From an uncultured Muribaculaceae bacterium (GTDB lineage Bacteria; Bacteroidota; Bacteroidia; Bacteroidales; Muribaculaceae), in contig CAJUBL010000046.1 of assembly GCA_910584665.1 (NCBI GenBank), positions 1-24,084 on the forward strand: a DNA stretch of 24,084 nt. The letters are read 5' to 3'. This document shows positions 7,911 through 15,244 of the stretch, piece by piece. Both the position numbers and the translations under genes were made by a program. Position 1 is the first letter of the stretch; the number at the start of each line of letters is the position of its first letter. Below the pieces are notes generated by a model. That model did not search any database. It saw only the letters and a program-made list of their open reading frames with translations, and was not told the origin of the DNA.

Positions 7911-9923
7911 ATGAAACGGGTATCTGGAAATACAGTCGCACTGCTGATCCTGCTGTTTGTTGTCGGAGGCCTGACCGGTCAGGCCTCCGACAATGACAAA
8001 GGGTATTTCTTCGTACATCTGAGCGATCCGCAGTATGGGTTTCTCGATGGTGACAGAAGTCATGACCGGGAGGTATCTATGATGGATACTGTGGTGGGGT
8101 TTGTCAACAGAATGAAACCGCCGTTCATAGTCGTGACCGGCGATTTTGTCAATCAGTCGCACAACGATGTGCAGGTAGCGGCCTGGAAAGAATCCTTGTC
8201 GGCAATTGATCCTGATATACAGGTGTATATGGTTCCAGGCAACCATGATATCGGGAATAAACCCGATAAAGCGGCCTACGATCGGTATGAGTCATTTTAT
8301 GGTGATACCAAATTCAGCTTCAGATATGGCAATGACGCATTTATAGGTATTGATTCCAATCCGTTGAAAAACGGGGACAGCATCAGAGAGCGCGATCAGT
8401 ATGAGTGGCTCGAGACCCAGCTGGATAAGGTCCGTGACGCCGGCAATCTGTTTGTGTTCATGCATCACCCGCTGTTTCTTAAGAAAGTGACCGAGAAAGA
8501 AAAGTATTCCAATCTCAACCAGGCTATGAGAGACCGCTATCTTTCTCTGTTTAAAAAATATGGTGTCGATGTAGTGCTGACCGGGCATTATCACAATACA
8601 GCCTCGGCTGAGGTGGATGGAGTGAGAATGTTCACAGCCGGTGCTGTAGGCCGTGCTCTTGGTTCCGGATTTTCAGGCGTCAATATCGTTCGTGTCGGAG
8701 ACCGACGCGTTAATGTAAGCTATGTTGAACTTGCCCGACTGCCACATATGAGTGAAGATCCGGTTCATTGCAGTTACAAAGGTCTGGTTATGGCCGGTTA
8801 CCAGGGATGGTTCAATGCCGAAGGCGACGGTCTTAAACGTGGATTCTATCATTATAAGGACAAACGGACAGGGACATTCCGCCCGGGTGCGGCTTCAGTC
8901 GACATGTGGCCGGATATGAGCGAATATGCTCAGAGTTATCCGACCGAGTTCAGGATGGAAGACGGATCGGTGGCCACAGTGTTCAGTTCTGCCGACAAGT
9001 CGACAACCGATCTGCATTTCAGATGGATGCGCGAATATGGACTTGACGGAGTGTTCATGCAACGGTTTGTAGTGGAAATCAAGGGTAAAAGCGGACAGCG
9101 TCACTTTAATCAGGTCCTGAACAACGCTGTAAAGGCCTCGGTCGCCAATGGCCGTGCGATGTCGCTGATGTACGATCTCAGCGGAATGAACGCCCGCGAC
9201 TGGAGACGCGTGCTTGACGATGTTGACAATCTGTCACACAGCGGACTGTTCACACCTATGGTCAATCCGGCCTATCTCTATCATAACGGCCGGCCGCTTG
9301 TGGCTGTTTGGGGTGCCGGGTTCAATGACAGACGTCGGTATGGGCTCGATGAGATCGACAGCATTGTCACAGGTCTCAGGAACCGGGGGTACAGTGTGCT
9401 GCTTGGTGTCCCGACCTGTTGGCGAACGCTGACGTCTGATACGGAGTCTGATCCACGGCTTCACGATATCATATCGCGTTGTGACATAGTGATGCCATGG
9501 TTTGTCGGACGATATGACGAGCAGTCGTTTGACCGCCACATGGCATCGGTGACTGCCGATATGGAATGGTGCATAGAGAGAAACATCGATTATGTCCCGC
9601 TCGCATTTCCCGGTTTTACCTGGAAGAATATGAAAGGTCCTGATGCGACATCTATTCCTCGCAATGGCGGCAGTTTCCTGCAGAAACAGCTTGATGCCTA
9701 TATCTCCGGAGGAGCCTCGATGATCTATGTGGCCATGTTTGATGAGATTGATGAAGGTACTGCCATATTTAAATGCGCACAGATAGTGCCGATACCGTCC
9801 GATGGCAGTATCTTTGTTCCGTCTGATACTGAGAACGACCGTTACCTGCGTATTGTCGGCAAGGCCTCAGAAGCACTGAAGAAAAGAGAATCAAAAAAAA
9901 TAATCATATTATCTGATCTGTAA
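7911..9923 (+). CDS. Metallophosphoesterase fused to GH71/GH99-like domain
   Basis: This 670-residue exported protein has a signal peptide (1 to about 25) and two catalytic-type domains. Residues 32-278 are a calcineurin-like phosphoesterase with D39-P-Q41, GD78, GNHD (110-113), HH (185-186) and GHYH (225-228). The DPQ in place of D-x-H resembles the CPPED1-like branch. From about residue 290 a GH71/GH99-like domain begins with LVMAGYQGWFNAEGDG and includes DGVFMQRF and MVNPAYLY. It runs to about 640 with YVAMFDEIDEGTAIFK. The protein could remove phosphate and cleave an alpha-glycan in one polypeptide, presumably in the periplasm since there is no lipobox. It starts 3 nt after the upstream stop and overlaps the next start by 1 nt. 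Domain calls are firm; the joint function is inference. Confidence 0.85.
   Translation: MKRVSGNTVALLILLFVVGGLTGQASDNDKGYFFVHLSDPQYGFLDGDRSHDREVSMMDTVVGFVNRMKPPFIVVTGDFVNQSHNDVQVAAWKESLSAIDPDIQVYMVPGNHDIGNKPDKAAYDRYESFYGDTKFSFRYGNDAFIGIDSNPLKNGDSIRERDQYEWLETQLDKVRDAGNLFVFMHHPLFLKKVTEKEKYSNLNQAMRDRYLSLFKKYGVDVVLTGHYHNTASAEVDGVRMFTAGAVGRALGSGFSGVNIVRVGDRRVNVSYVELARLPHMSEDPVHCSYKGLVMAGYQGWFNAEGDGLKRGFYHYKDKRTGTFRPGAASVDMWPDMSEYAQSYPTEFRMEDGSVATVFSSADKSTTDLHFRWMREYGLDGVFMQRFVVEIKGKSGQRHFNQVLNNAVKASVANGRAMSLMYDLSGMNARDWRRVLDDVDNLSHSGLFTPMVNPAYLYHNGRPLVAVWGAGFNDRRRYGLDEIDSIVTGLRNRGYSVLLGVPTCWRTLTSDTESDPRLHDIISRCDIVMPWFVGRYDEQSFDRHMASVTADMEWCIERNIDYVPLAFPGFTWKNMKGPDATSIPRNGGSFLQKQLDAYISGGASMIYVAMFDEIDEGTAIFKCAQIVPIPSDGSIFVPSDTENDRYLRIVGKASEALKKRESKKIIILSDL
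7960..7993. repeat. 34-bp perfect palindrome inside signal-peptide codons
   Basis: Seventeen consecutive complementary pairs are centred between 7976 and 7977, with core half-site GGAGGCCTGACC. It begins 49 nt into the fusion gene, just after the junction with the previous cistron. In RNA it would form a stem of about 15 bp with a CCGG loop, extended by wobble pairs. No U-tract follows, so it is not an ordinary terminator. Confidence 0.9.
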
Positions 9924-11278
9924 TGAATATTTTCGGACGCCTTGTATTGGGCATTATTGTCCTTGTCTGCCACCCGGTCGGCCTGGCACAGGCAAAGTAT
10001 ATATTCTATTTTATCGGCGATGGTATGGGATGGGGGCATGTAAATGCCGCCGCGTATTATGACCGTATGGTCAGGGGAAATGATGAACCGTTGCTTATGA
10101 TGCGTTTCCCGGTTGCCGGTTCAGCATTCACCTATTCGGCATCATCACCTGTCACCGACTCGGCAGCTGCAGGAACTGCACTCGCATCGGGTTATAAGAC
10201 TAATAACAGTATGATCGGACTCCTGCCCGACACACTGACCACCTGTAACTCCGTCGCATCGATACTTAAAGACGAAGGATGGGGCGTCGGAGTGCTGTCG
10301 TCACTATCGGCCGACGATGCGACTCCGGCCGCATTCTATGCCCATCAGCCCAAGCGAGGCATGTATTATGAAATAGCCTGTGATGCCGCCGGATCGGGTT
10401 TCGATTTCATAGGCGGAGCCAACCTGAGGAAGATGAGCAAAGACAACGATGTACTTTTCCGACTCATATCCAACGGATATACTCTTGTCAAGGATACCAT
10501 GGCCTCTGCGGCGAAAAATGCCGATAAGATAATTCTGCTGAGTCCGCAGGGCAAATCGGATATAGGTTATACGATCGATTCGATACAGGGTGCTCTTACC
10601 CTGCCGGGTATGACACGTATGGCGCTCGATCATCTCAGCAGGAAATCACCCGACAGATTTTTCCTGATGGTAGAGGCCGGTAATATCGATCATGCCGCAC
10701 ATGCCAACGACGGTGGCACGGTTATCAAGGAGATCATCGCATTTCAGGATGCGATACAGATTGCTTATGATTTCTATCTCCGGCATCCCGATGAAACATT
10801 GATCGTGGTGACAGCCGATCATGATACCGGAGGCATGGCACTGAATGGCAGGATAAATCTCAGGGCTATTGACAGTCAGCGCATGAGTAAGGATGTAATG
10901 TCTGATTATTTCCGGAACATGATCAGGAAACGGCGCATACCCGACTGGAATGAAATGAAACGGTTCCTGAAAGAGAAACTCGGATTCTGGGATACGGTAA
11001 AAATAAACGGAGATCAGAAAAAAAGACTGAAAGACGCTTATAACAGAACTTTCGTGAAACTTGACAGCAAGGATGAAAAAGGTCTGTACAATTCGTTCAA
11101 TGAGTTTGTTACAGAAGTGTTCGGTATCCTCAACTATCGTACAGGTATATATTTCACCACCCGCAGTCATACCGCCGGAATGGTTCCTGTCTTTGCCATC
11201 GGTAAAGGTGCCGAACAGTTCGGACAAATAATCGATAATACCGATATTCCGAAAAAGATTCTGGATACTGCCCATTGA
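9923..11278 (+). CDS. Alkaline phosphatase, PhoA family
   Basis: This 451-residue exported phosphomonoesterase has a hydrophobic N-terminal signal (1 to about 24). The metal/nucleophile motifs of the alkaline phosphatase superfamily are present in order. They are IGDGMG (Asp33), TDSAAAGTALASG with the predicted nucleophile Ser80, VEAGNIDHAAHAND near 249-262, TADHDTGG near 296-303 and SHTAGMVP near the C terminus. Between the last two motifs is a helical insertion of about 110 residues rich in Lys and Arg. Its start codon shares one base with the stop of the phosphoesterase-GH99 gene (TAATG), so translation is coupled. It is the last gene of the operon. Placement suggests it dephosphorylates sugars or glycans released by this locus rather than serving general phosphate starvation (inference). 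Confidence 0.92.
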   Translation: MNIFGRLVLGIIVLVCHPVGLAQAKYIFYFIGDGMGWGHVNAAAYYDRMVRGNDEPLLMMRFPVAGSAFTYSASSPVTDSAAAGTALASGYKTNNSMIGLLPDTLTTCNSVASILKDEGWGVGVLSSLSADDATPAAFYAHQPKRGMYYEIACDAAGSGFDFIGGANLRKMSKDNDVLFRLISNGYTLVKDTMASAAKNADKIILLSPQGKSDIGYTIDSIQGALTLPGMTRMALDHLSRKSPDRFFLMVEAGNIDHAAHANDGGTVIKEIIAFQDAIQIAYDFYLRHPDETLIVVTADHDTGGMALNGRINLRAIDSQRMSKDVMSDYFRNMIRKRRIPDWNEMKRFLKEKLGFWDTVKINGDQKKRLKDAYNRTFVKLDSKDEKGLYNSFNEFVTEVFGILNYRTGIYFTTRSHTAGMVPVFAIGKGAEQFGQIIDNTDIPKKILDTAH

Positions 11279-11302
11279 ACAGTTCAGCATGCGGCATTAT
11301 AG

Positions 11303-11337
11303 GAGATTCATTCTTTATAGGGGTGAATCTCTTTTTT
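11303..11337 (+). terminator. Intrinsic terminator of the glycan operon
   Basis: GAGATTCA (11303-11310) pairs with TGAATCTC (11324-11331) and is followed by six T. It lies 25 nt after the phosphatase stop and separates this operon from the transporter genes. Confidence 0.85.
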
Positions 11338-11366
11338 GTTTGATGGTGAAAAAATTCGTACCTTTG
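11335..11366 (+). promoter_or_regulatory. Bacteroidales promoter for the transporter-porin unit
   Basis: TTTG at 11335-11338 and TACCTTTG at 11359-11366 are 20 bp apart, matching the -33/-7 consensus of Bacteroidales housekeeping promoters. The -33 element overlaps the T-tract of the preceding terminator. The predicted leader is about 50 nt. Confidence 0.75.
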
Positions 11367-11424
11367 CACCCGTTTTTCGAGAGACGATGAATATAAGTTG
11401 AAACCAATCATCATATAAAGAACT

Positions 11425-12933
11425 ATGTTTAAAAATTTCCATGGTTTCCATCTTGTGGAAAGCTATCACGAATGGAAACTGAACCATCGCAAGAATCGCA
11501 ATCCGTTACCTACGAAGGCTCTGAAGATTTTTATAGCCTCGGCTGTCGCTCTTTTCTTCTGGATCGCACCATCGGCTCTTTATGGACTTCCTGCTCTTAA
11601 TCCCGTCGAGCACCGTGTCATCGGCATATTCGCTTTCGCCGCTCTGATGTGGCTTCTGGAGCCGGTACCGGCGTGGACCACATCTCTTGTGGTCGTTGTG
11701 CTGCTGCTTTTCTGCACTTCAGACAGCGGACTGTGGTTCATGCAGTCGGGAACAGACGGAGTGCCTTATGACAACCTTGTGAATTACAAAGACATACTGC
11801 ACTGTTTCGCAGATCCGACGATAATGCTGTTCATCGGCGGATTCATTATAGCCATAGCCGCGACAAAGAGCGGTCTCGATGTCAGGCTTGCCCGTGTGAT
11901 GCTCAAGCCATTCGGTACAAAAAGCGAGAATGTGCTTCTGGGCTTCATTCTGGTCACGGCAGTCTTCTCTATGTTTATAAGCAACACGGCTACCGCTGCC
12001 ATGATGCTTACGTTCCTTGCTCCCGTGCTCAAAGCTCTGCCTGCCGACGGCAAAGGCAAGATAGGTCTGGCTCTGGCTATCCCCATCGGAGCCAACATCG
12101 GTGGCATGGGTACACCGATAGGCACACCTCCCAATGCTATAGCGCTGAAGTTCCTTAAAGACACGGTTGATGCCCAGATCGGATTCGGCCAGTGGATGAT
12201 GGTCATGGTGCCGCTGACAATCATATTACTGCTTATCGCCTGGTTTGTACTGCGCACTCTGTTCCCGTTCAAGCAGAAGACAATACACCTGAAGATTGAG
12301 AGTTCCCACGAGTCGTCATGGCGTGATATTGTGGTCTATATAACTTTTGCCGTGACAATCGCATTATGGCTTACCGATTCTATTACCGGTGTCAACGCCA
12401 ATGTCGTGGCCATGCTTCCGGTGGGAGTTCTGTGTATAGCCGGAGTGATCACCAAACGTGATCTGGAGGAGATATCATGGAGCATTCTGTGGATGATCGC
12501 AGGCGCATTCGCCCTTGGTGTCGCCCTGAACAAGACAGGACTTGCAGCTCATATGATCGAGGCAATTCCGTTCGGATCATGGTCTCCCATTGTTGTCATC
12601 ATAGGTTCGGGCCTGCTATGCTGGCTGATGGCAAACTTCATAAGCCACACAGCCACAGCCGCCCTTTTCGTACCGATCCTGGCTATAGCCGGAGAATCAA
12701 TGGGCTCACAGCTCGACCCGGTAGGTGGCGTCACCACACTGCTCGTAGGCGTTGCCGTCTGCTCGTCGCTGGCTATGGTACTGCCCATCTCCACTCCGCC
12801 GAACGCACTGGCCGACGCGACAGGCTTTATCAGGCAGAAAGATATGGTTCGCACGGGACTGATCATGGGTATCGTGGGCCTTGTGCTCGGATATGCAGTG
12901 CTGATTCTCTGTGGTGTCAACGGATTATTCTAA
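11425..12933 (+). CDS. DASS/SLC13-family sodium:anion symporter
   Basis: This 502-residue inner-membrane carrier has many hydrophobic spans after a basic cytoplasmic N terminus of about 35 residues. The DASS hallmarks occur twice, as expected for the inverted-repeat fold. The first half has ISNTATAAMM and GGMGTPIGTPPNAI; the second half has ISHTATAALF and PISTPPNALA. His replaces the Asn of the second SNT motif. Family members move dicarboxylates, tricarboxylates, sulfate or, in some eukaryotic branches, phosphate with sodium. The substrate cannot be fixed from sequence. The gene has its own promoter and is followed 10 nt later by a porin gene, implying paired transport across both membranes. 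Confidence 0.88.
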   Translation: MFKNFHGFHLVESYHEWKLNHRKNRNPLPTKALKIFIASAVALFFWIAPSALYGLPALNPVEHRVIGIFAFAALMWLLEPVPAWTTSLVVVVLLLFCTSDSGLWFMQSGTDGVPYDNLVNYKDILHCFADPTIMLFIGGFIIAIAATKSGLDVRLARVMLKPFGTKSENVLLGFILVTAVFSMFISNTATAAMMLTFLAPVLKALPADGKGKIGLALAIPIGANIGGMGTPIGTPPNAIALKFLKDTVDAQIGFGQWMMVMVPLTIILLLIAWFVLRTLFPFKQKTIHLKIESSHESSWRDIVVYITFAVTIALWLTDSITGVNANVVAMLPVGVLCIAGVITKRDLEEISWSILWMIAGAFALGVALNKTGLAAHMIEAIPFGSWSPIVVIIGSGLLCWLMANFISHTATAALFVPILAIAGESMGSQLDPVGGVTTLLVGVAVCSSLAMVLPISTPPNALADATGFIRQKDMVRTGLIMGIVGLVLGYAVLILCGVNGLF

Positions 12934-12943
12934 AAAACAGAAT

Positions 12944-13978
12944 ATGGATATGAATAAAATTATCGGAATATTGGCTTCAGGGCTCATCGCTGTGTCAGGG
13001 CTGTCTTTCCCGGCGACAGCCGCCGGGAAAGCGCCTGAGTCATTCAGCTACATGCCGAATATACACGGTGCGATGCGTGCCCGCTGGGAGGGAGATCTGG
13101 ATGCTGACCGCAGCCGCTTCCAGTTACGCAACGCACGTGTTTCGCTTGACGGCAGAATCCATCCCACGATCGATTATTTCCTGCAGGTCGACCTGTGTGA
13201 TCAGGGTACCATGAAGTTTCTTGACGGCTGGGCCCGTATAAAAGTCACCGAAGGTCTCCGGTTCCAGGCCGGACAGTTCAGGATGCCGTTCGGTGTGGAT
13301 CCGTTCAGGGCACCTGCCAACTATGTATTTTCAAATCGCTCGTTCATAGGCAAGCAGGTGTGTAACGTGCGTGCTGTCGGTGCTAAGATCACATATGATT
13401 TTCCCAAGATTCCGCTGACTCTCGAGGGTGGTATCTTCAACCCCACGAGCATCAGCGATCATACGGGCTGGAACTCGTCATATGCCTATGCCGGACGTGC
13501 CATTTACCGTATCGGAGAGTTTAAGATCGATGCCGGCATGCAGTCACTGCGTCCGGATATGGTACGGATAAATCTTCTCGACGGATGCATCAACTGGACC
13601 GGCGGACGCTGGATACTCGAGGGCGAGTACATGTACAAGCACTATACCAACAATGCCCATAAAGCTGTCCATGCCTACAACATATGGGGAGATTATCATA
13701 TGCCTGTAAAGGCAGGTGTGTTCAACCGCCTGTCGTTCCAGGGGCGCTTTGACGGCATGACAGCCCATTCGTCGGGCAAACGGAACGAAGATGGAGCTCT
13801 CACGACTACCGATCCGGCCAGAAACCGTGTAACGGTGGGTGCAACGATAAGCTACATCAGGAAGCCGGTATGGCTTGATATACGTGCCGACTACGAGAAG
13901 TACTTCTATCGTCACGGAGTCGAGCCCGCACTCGGTCATGGAGACAGGATCGTACTCGAGATGGTGCTCAGATTCTGA
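12944..13978 (+). CDS. OprP/OprO-type outer-membrane porin
   Basis: I chose the ATG at 12944 (or 12950), because the longer frame from 12911 would run into the symporter gene and place 11 hydrophilic residues before the signal peptide. From 12944 the protein has 344 residues. A signal peptide ends near FPATAAG. The mature part shows alternating beta-strand patterns and the porin-like FQLRNARVSLDGRIHPTIDYFLQVD and FQAGQFRMPFG segments of the phosphate-selective porin O/P family (PF07396). The C-terminal residue is Phe, as usual for barrels. It lies 10 nt after the symporter stop and before a terminator, so the two form a unit. Family members in this phylum are often called phosphate-selective by homology only, and real selectivity is unknown. 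Confidence 0.82.
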   Translation: MDMNKIIGILASGLIAVSGLSFPATAAGKAPESFSYMPNIHGAMRARWEGDLDADRSRFQLRNARVSLDGRIHPTIDYFLQVDLCDQGTMKFLDGWARIKVTEGLRFQAGQFRMPFGVDPFRAPANYVFSNRSFIGKQVCNVRAVGAKITYDFPKIPLTLEGGIFNPTSISDHTGWNSSYAYAGRAIYRIGEFKIDAGMQSLRPDMVRINLLDGCINWTGGRWILEGEYMYKHYTNNAHKAVHAYNIWGDYHMPVKAGVFNRLSFQGRFDGMTAHSSGKRNEDGALTTTDPARNRVTVGATISYIRKPVWLDIRADYEKYFYRHGVEPALGHGDRIVLEMVLRF

Positions 13979-14040
13979 TTTCATGGATGATACGGTCGCG
14001 TATCGTATCTATAACAACGCTTATCTTATGCTGATTTATT

Positions 14041-14076
14041 ATGCAGGGTCCTTGTGACAGGATCCTGCATTCTTTT
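14041..14076 (+). terminator. Intrinsic terminator after the porin gene
   Basis: ATGCAGGGTCCT (14041-14052) pairs with AGGATCCTGCAT (14059-14070) with one G:T pair, followed by TCTTTT. It lies about 60 nt after the porin stop. Confidence 0.85.
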
Positions 14077-14080
14077 ATTA

Positions 14081-14344
14081 AGAGGCTGCTTAATAACTAA
14101 TGTGAATGCCCGGTGGCGTATCTTTTAGGAATTTAGCAAAAGAGACGCCAAGGCGATGGTAATTTTAAAATATCAAAATATGCAAAACCCAAACCTGACA
14201 GGAACAATACCTTACCACTCGAAAATCTCGGGCGTATTTCGCTCTTTATCTCAGTCACATAGCCAGCTATGCTCCTTCGATTCAGAGCAAAATCCGCCTC
14301 GAGCTTTTCGGGCGGGCATTCACATTAGTTATTAAACAGCCTCT
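14081..14344. mobile_element. MITE-like element with 32-bp terminal inverted repeats
   Basis: The ends 14081-14112 and 14313-14344 are inverted copies of one another with a single difference. Both termini begin AGAGGCTG. The 264-bp element carries no plausible ORF. Inside are two further imperfect stems: 14115-14126 with 14138-14149, and 14220-14245 with 14284-14310. The latter encloses a CATAGC/GCTATG hairpin. This layout fits a non-autonomous transposable element, or the fused ends of a deleted insertion sequence. No clear target-site duplication is visible. It sits between a terminator and the next promoter, so it disrupts no gene. Confidence 0.75.
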
Positions 14345-14381
14345 AAAGGATTTTTTAAGACAAAAAAATGTAGCTCTTGGA

Positions 14382-14411
14382 TTTGTTTTTGTGAAAAAAT
14401 CGTTACTTTTG
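14382..14411 (+). promoter_or_regulatory. Bacteroidales promoter for the zapA-led unit
   Basis: TTTG at 14382-14385 and TACTTTTG at 14404-14411, 18 bp apart. Transcription would start near 14418, about 10 nt before the first ATG of the unit. It lies 37 bp beyond the right end of the MITE-like element. Confidence 0.65.
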
Positions 14412-14428
14412 TACAAAATTGGACAGAG

Positions 14429-14722
14429 ATGGCTGCCGACTTAATGCAAATAGTACAGAAGCTCAGAAATAAACACGGTGAGTTGGCCCGTCGCTACAGC
14501 GAGGCAATAGGTCAGCGTGACAAAGCATTGAAGCGTGTCGCCGATCTGGAGTATACGGTAAGGCAGCAGGAGCGGGATATTGAACGGCTGAGCCAGCAGG
14601 TAGAATTCCTGACGGTTGTGTCGACCGCGATGCCTGACCGGGACGATGTTGAAAAAAGCCGTGCCATCCTGTCAAATTTAGTGCGGGAGATCGATAAGTG
14701 CATCACCGATTTAACCGAATGA
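14429..14722 (+). CDS. Small coiled-coil protein upstream of zapA, function unknown
   Basis: This 97-residue protein has no signal peptide or membrane span. Residues 8-65 are rich in Glu, Arg, Gln and Leu in heptad-like spacing (HGELARRYSEAIGQRD, LEYTVRQQERDIERLSQQVEFL), so an extended coiled coil is likely. The stop is 4 nt before the zapA start, so the two are co-transcribed and probably coupled. I believe small coiled-coil proteins at this position are common in Bacteroidales, but I cannot name a family. A role with the division ring alongside ZapA is a guess from position only. Confidence 0.75.
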   Translation: MAADLMQIVQKLRNKHGELARRYSEAIGQRDKALKRVADLEYTVRQQERDIERLSQQVEFLTVVSTAMPDRDDVEKSRAILSNLVREIDKCITDLTE

Positions 14723-14726
14723 TGCA

Positions 14727-15032
14727 ATGAAAGATAAACTGAACATAACGATAAGAATAGCCGATCAGCCTCCTATTCCGCTGACAATCAACCGGGAGGA
14801 GGAAGAGATAATACGCCAGGCCGAGAGTAATGTCAATCGGTTGTGGAGTAACTGGAGCGAGAGGTTCAAGACTACCCCCGAGTCTCTTCTGGCAATGGTG
14901 GCGTTCCAGTTTGCCAAACTGCATGCCGTCCAGAGCGCGGAGCTGTCACGTACGGCCGAAGTGTTAAAGGGATTTGATGCGGAACTTGATGACCTGCTCG
15001 GTCACGATCCGGGCAGAGATCCGGCCGAATAG
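14727..15032 (+). CDS. zapA: Cell division protein ZapA
   Basis: This 101-residue cytosolic protein matches ZapA. The N-terminal beta segment LNITIRIADQPPIPLTINREEEEIIRQAESNVNRLW is the Bacteroidota form of the domain, followed by a helical stretch (LLAMVAFQFAKLHAVQSAELS) for dimer/tetramer formation. ZapA cross-links FtsZ filaments at midcell. Length is typical (about 95-110). It lies 4 nt after the small coiled-coil gene and about 210 nt before rny. The gap holds a structured RNA candidate. Confidence 0.85.
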   Translation: MKDKLNITIRIADQPPIPLTINREEEEIIRQAESNVNRLWSNWSERFKTTPESLLAMVAFQFAKLHAVQSAELSRTAEVLKGFDAELDDLLGHDPGRDPAE

Positions 15033-15086
15033 CCTCCGGAAGACAGCACTCCGGTCATCCGGACAGATATCCTGAGAAAAGCTTTT

Positions 15087-15239
15087 CTATTGTTCATAAC
15101 AGTCCCATCACGGCATGATAGCCGGCAAGAGTGCCGCAGTGCCGCAGATGACAACGAGATAATTATCATCATAGTAATAACCTGCACTGTTACCCGTCAG
15201 ACATGTTCTGATGACGGGAAGCGGTGTCTTTATTTTTTA
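15087..15239 (+). ncRNA. Structured RNA between zapA and rny, possible 6S RNA
   Basis: TAACAGT (15087-15093) pairs with ACTGTTA (15186-15192) and closes a domain of about 105 nt with internal helices. CGGCA and TGCCG each occur twice in nested order, and the palindrome GATAATTATC lies inside. A terminator hairpin follows at once. A long closed stem with an open middle fits 6S RNA, and ssrS lies next to zapA in gamma-proteobacteria. I think the Bacteroidales-1/6S RNA occupies this place in related genomes, but I cannot confirm it. The alternative is a cis-acting leader of rny. No good promoter is visible, so the 5' end is approximate. Confidence 0.55.
15193..15239 (+). terminator. Terminator hairpin immediately before rny
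   Basis: CCCGTCA (15193-15199) pairs with TGACGGG (15212-15218). The stem can be extended outward by CACTGTT with AAGCGGTG, then comes TCTTTATTTTTT. The T-run ends 6 nt before the rny ATG, which is unusually close. Confidence 0.75.
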
Positions 15240-15244
15240 TATAA

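Noticed and set aside
7698..8246. Leftward ORF of 182 codons across the lipoprotein/fusion gene junction
   Set aside because: Both sense genes are well supported. The similarity of its peptide GGLTGQASD to the sense protein comes only from the perfect palindrome.
12911..12943. Upstream ATG for the porin gene
   Set aside because: It lies inside the symporter gene and would put a polar extension before a clear signal peptide; the ATG at 12944 or 12950 fits better.
13875..14057. Small rightward ORF overlapping the porin end and terminator
   Set aside because: It is in another frame of the porin gene and runs through the terminator hairpin; no independent support.
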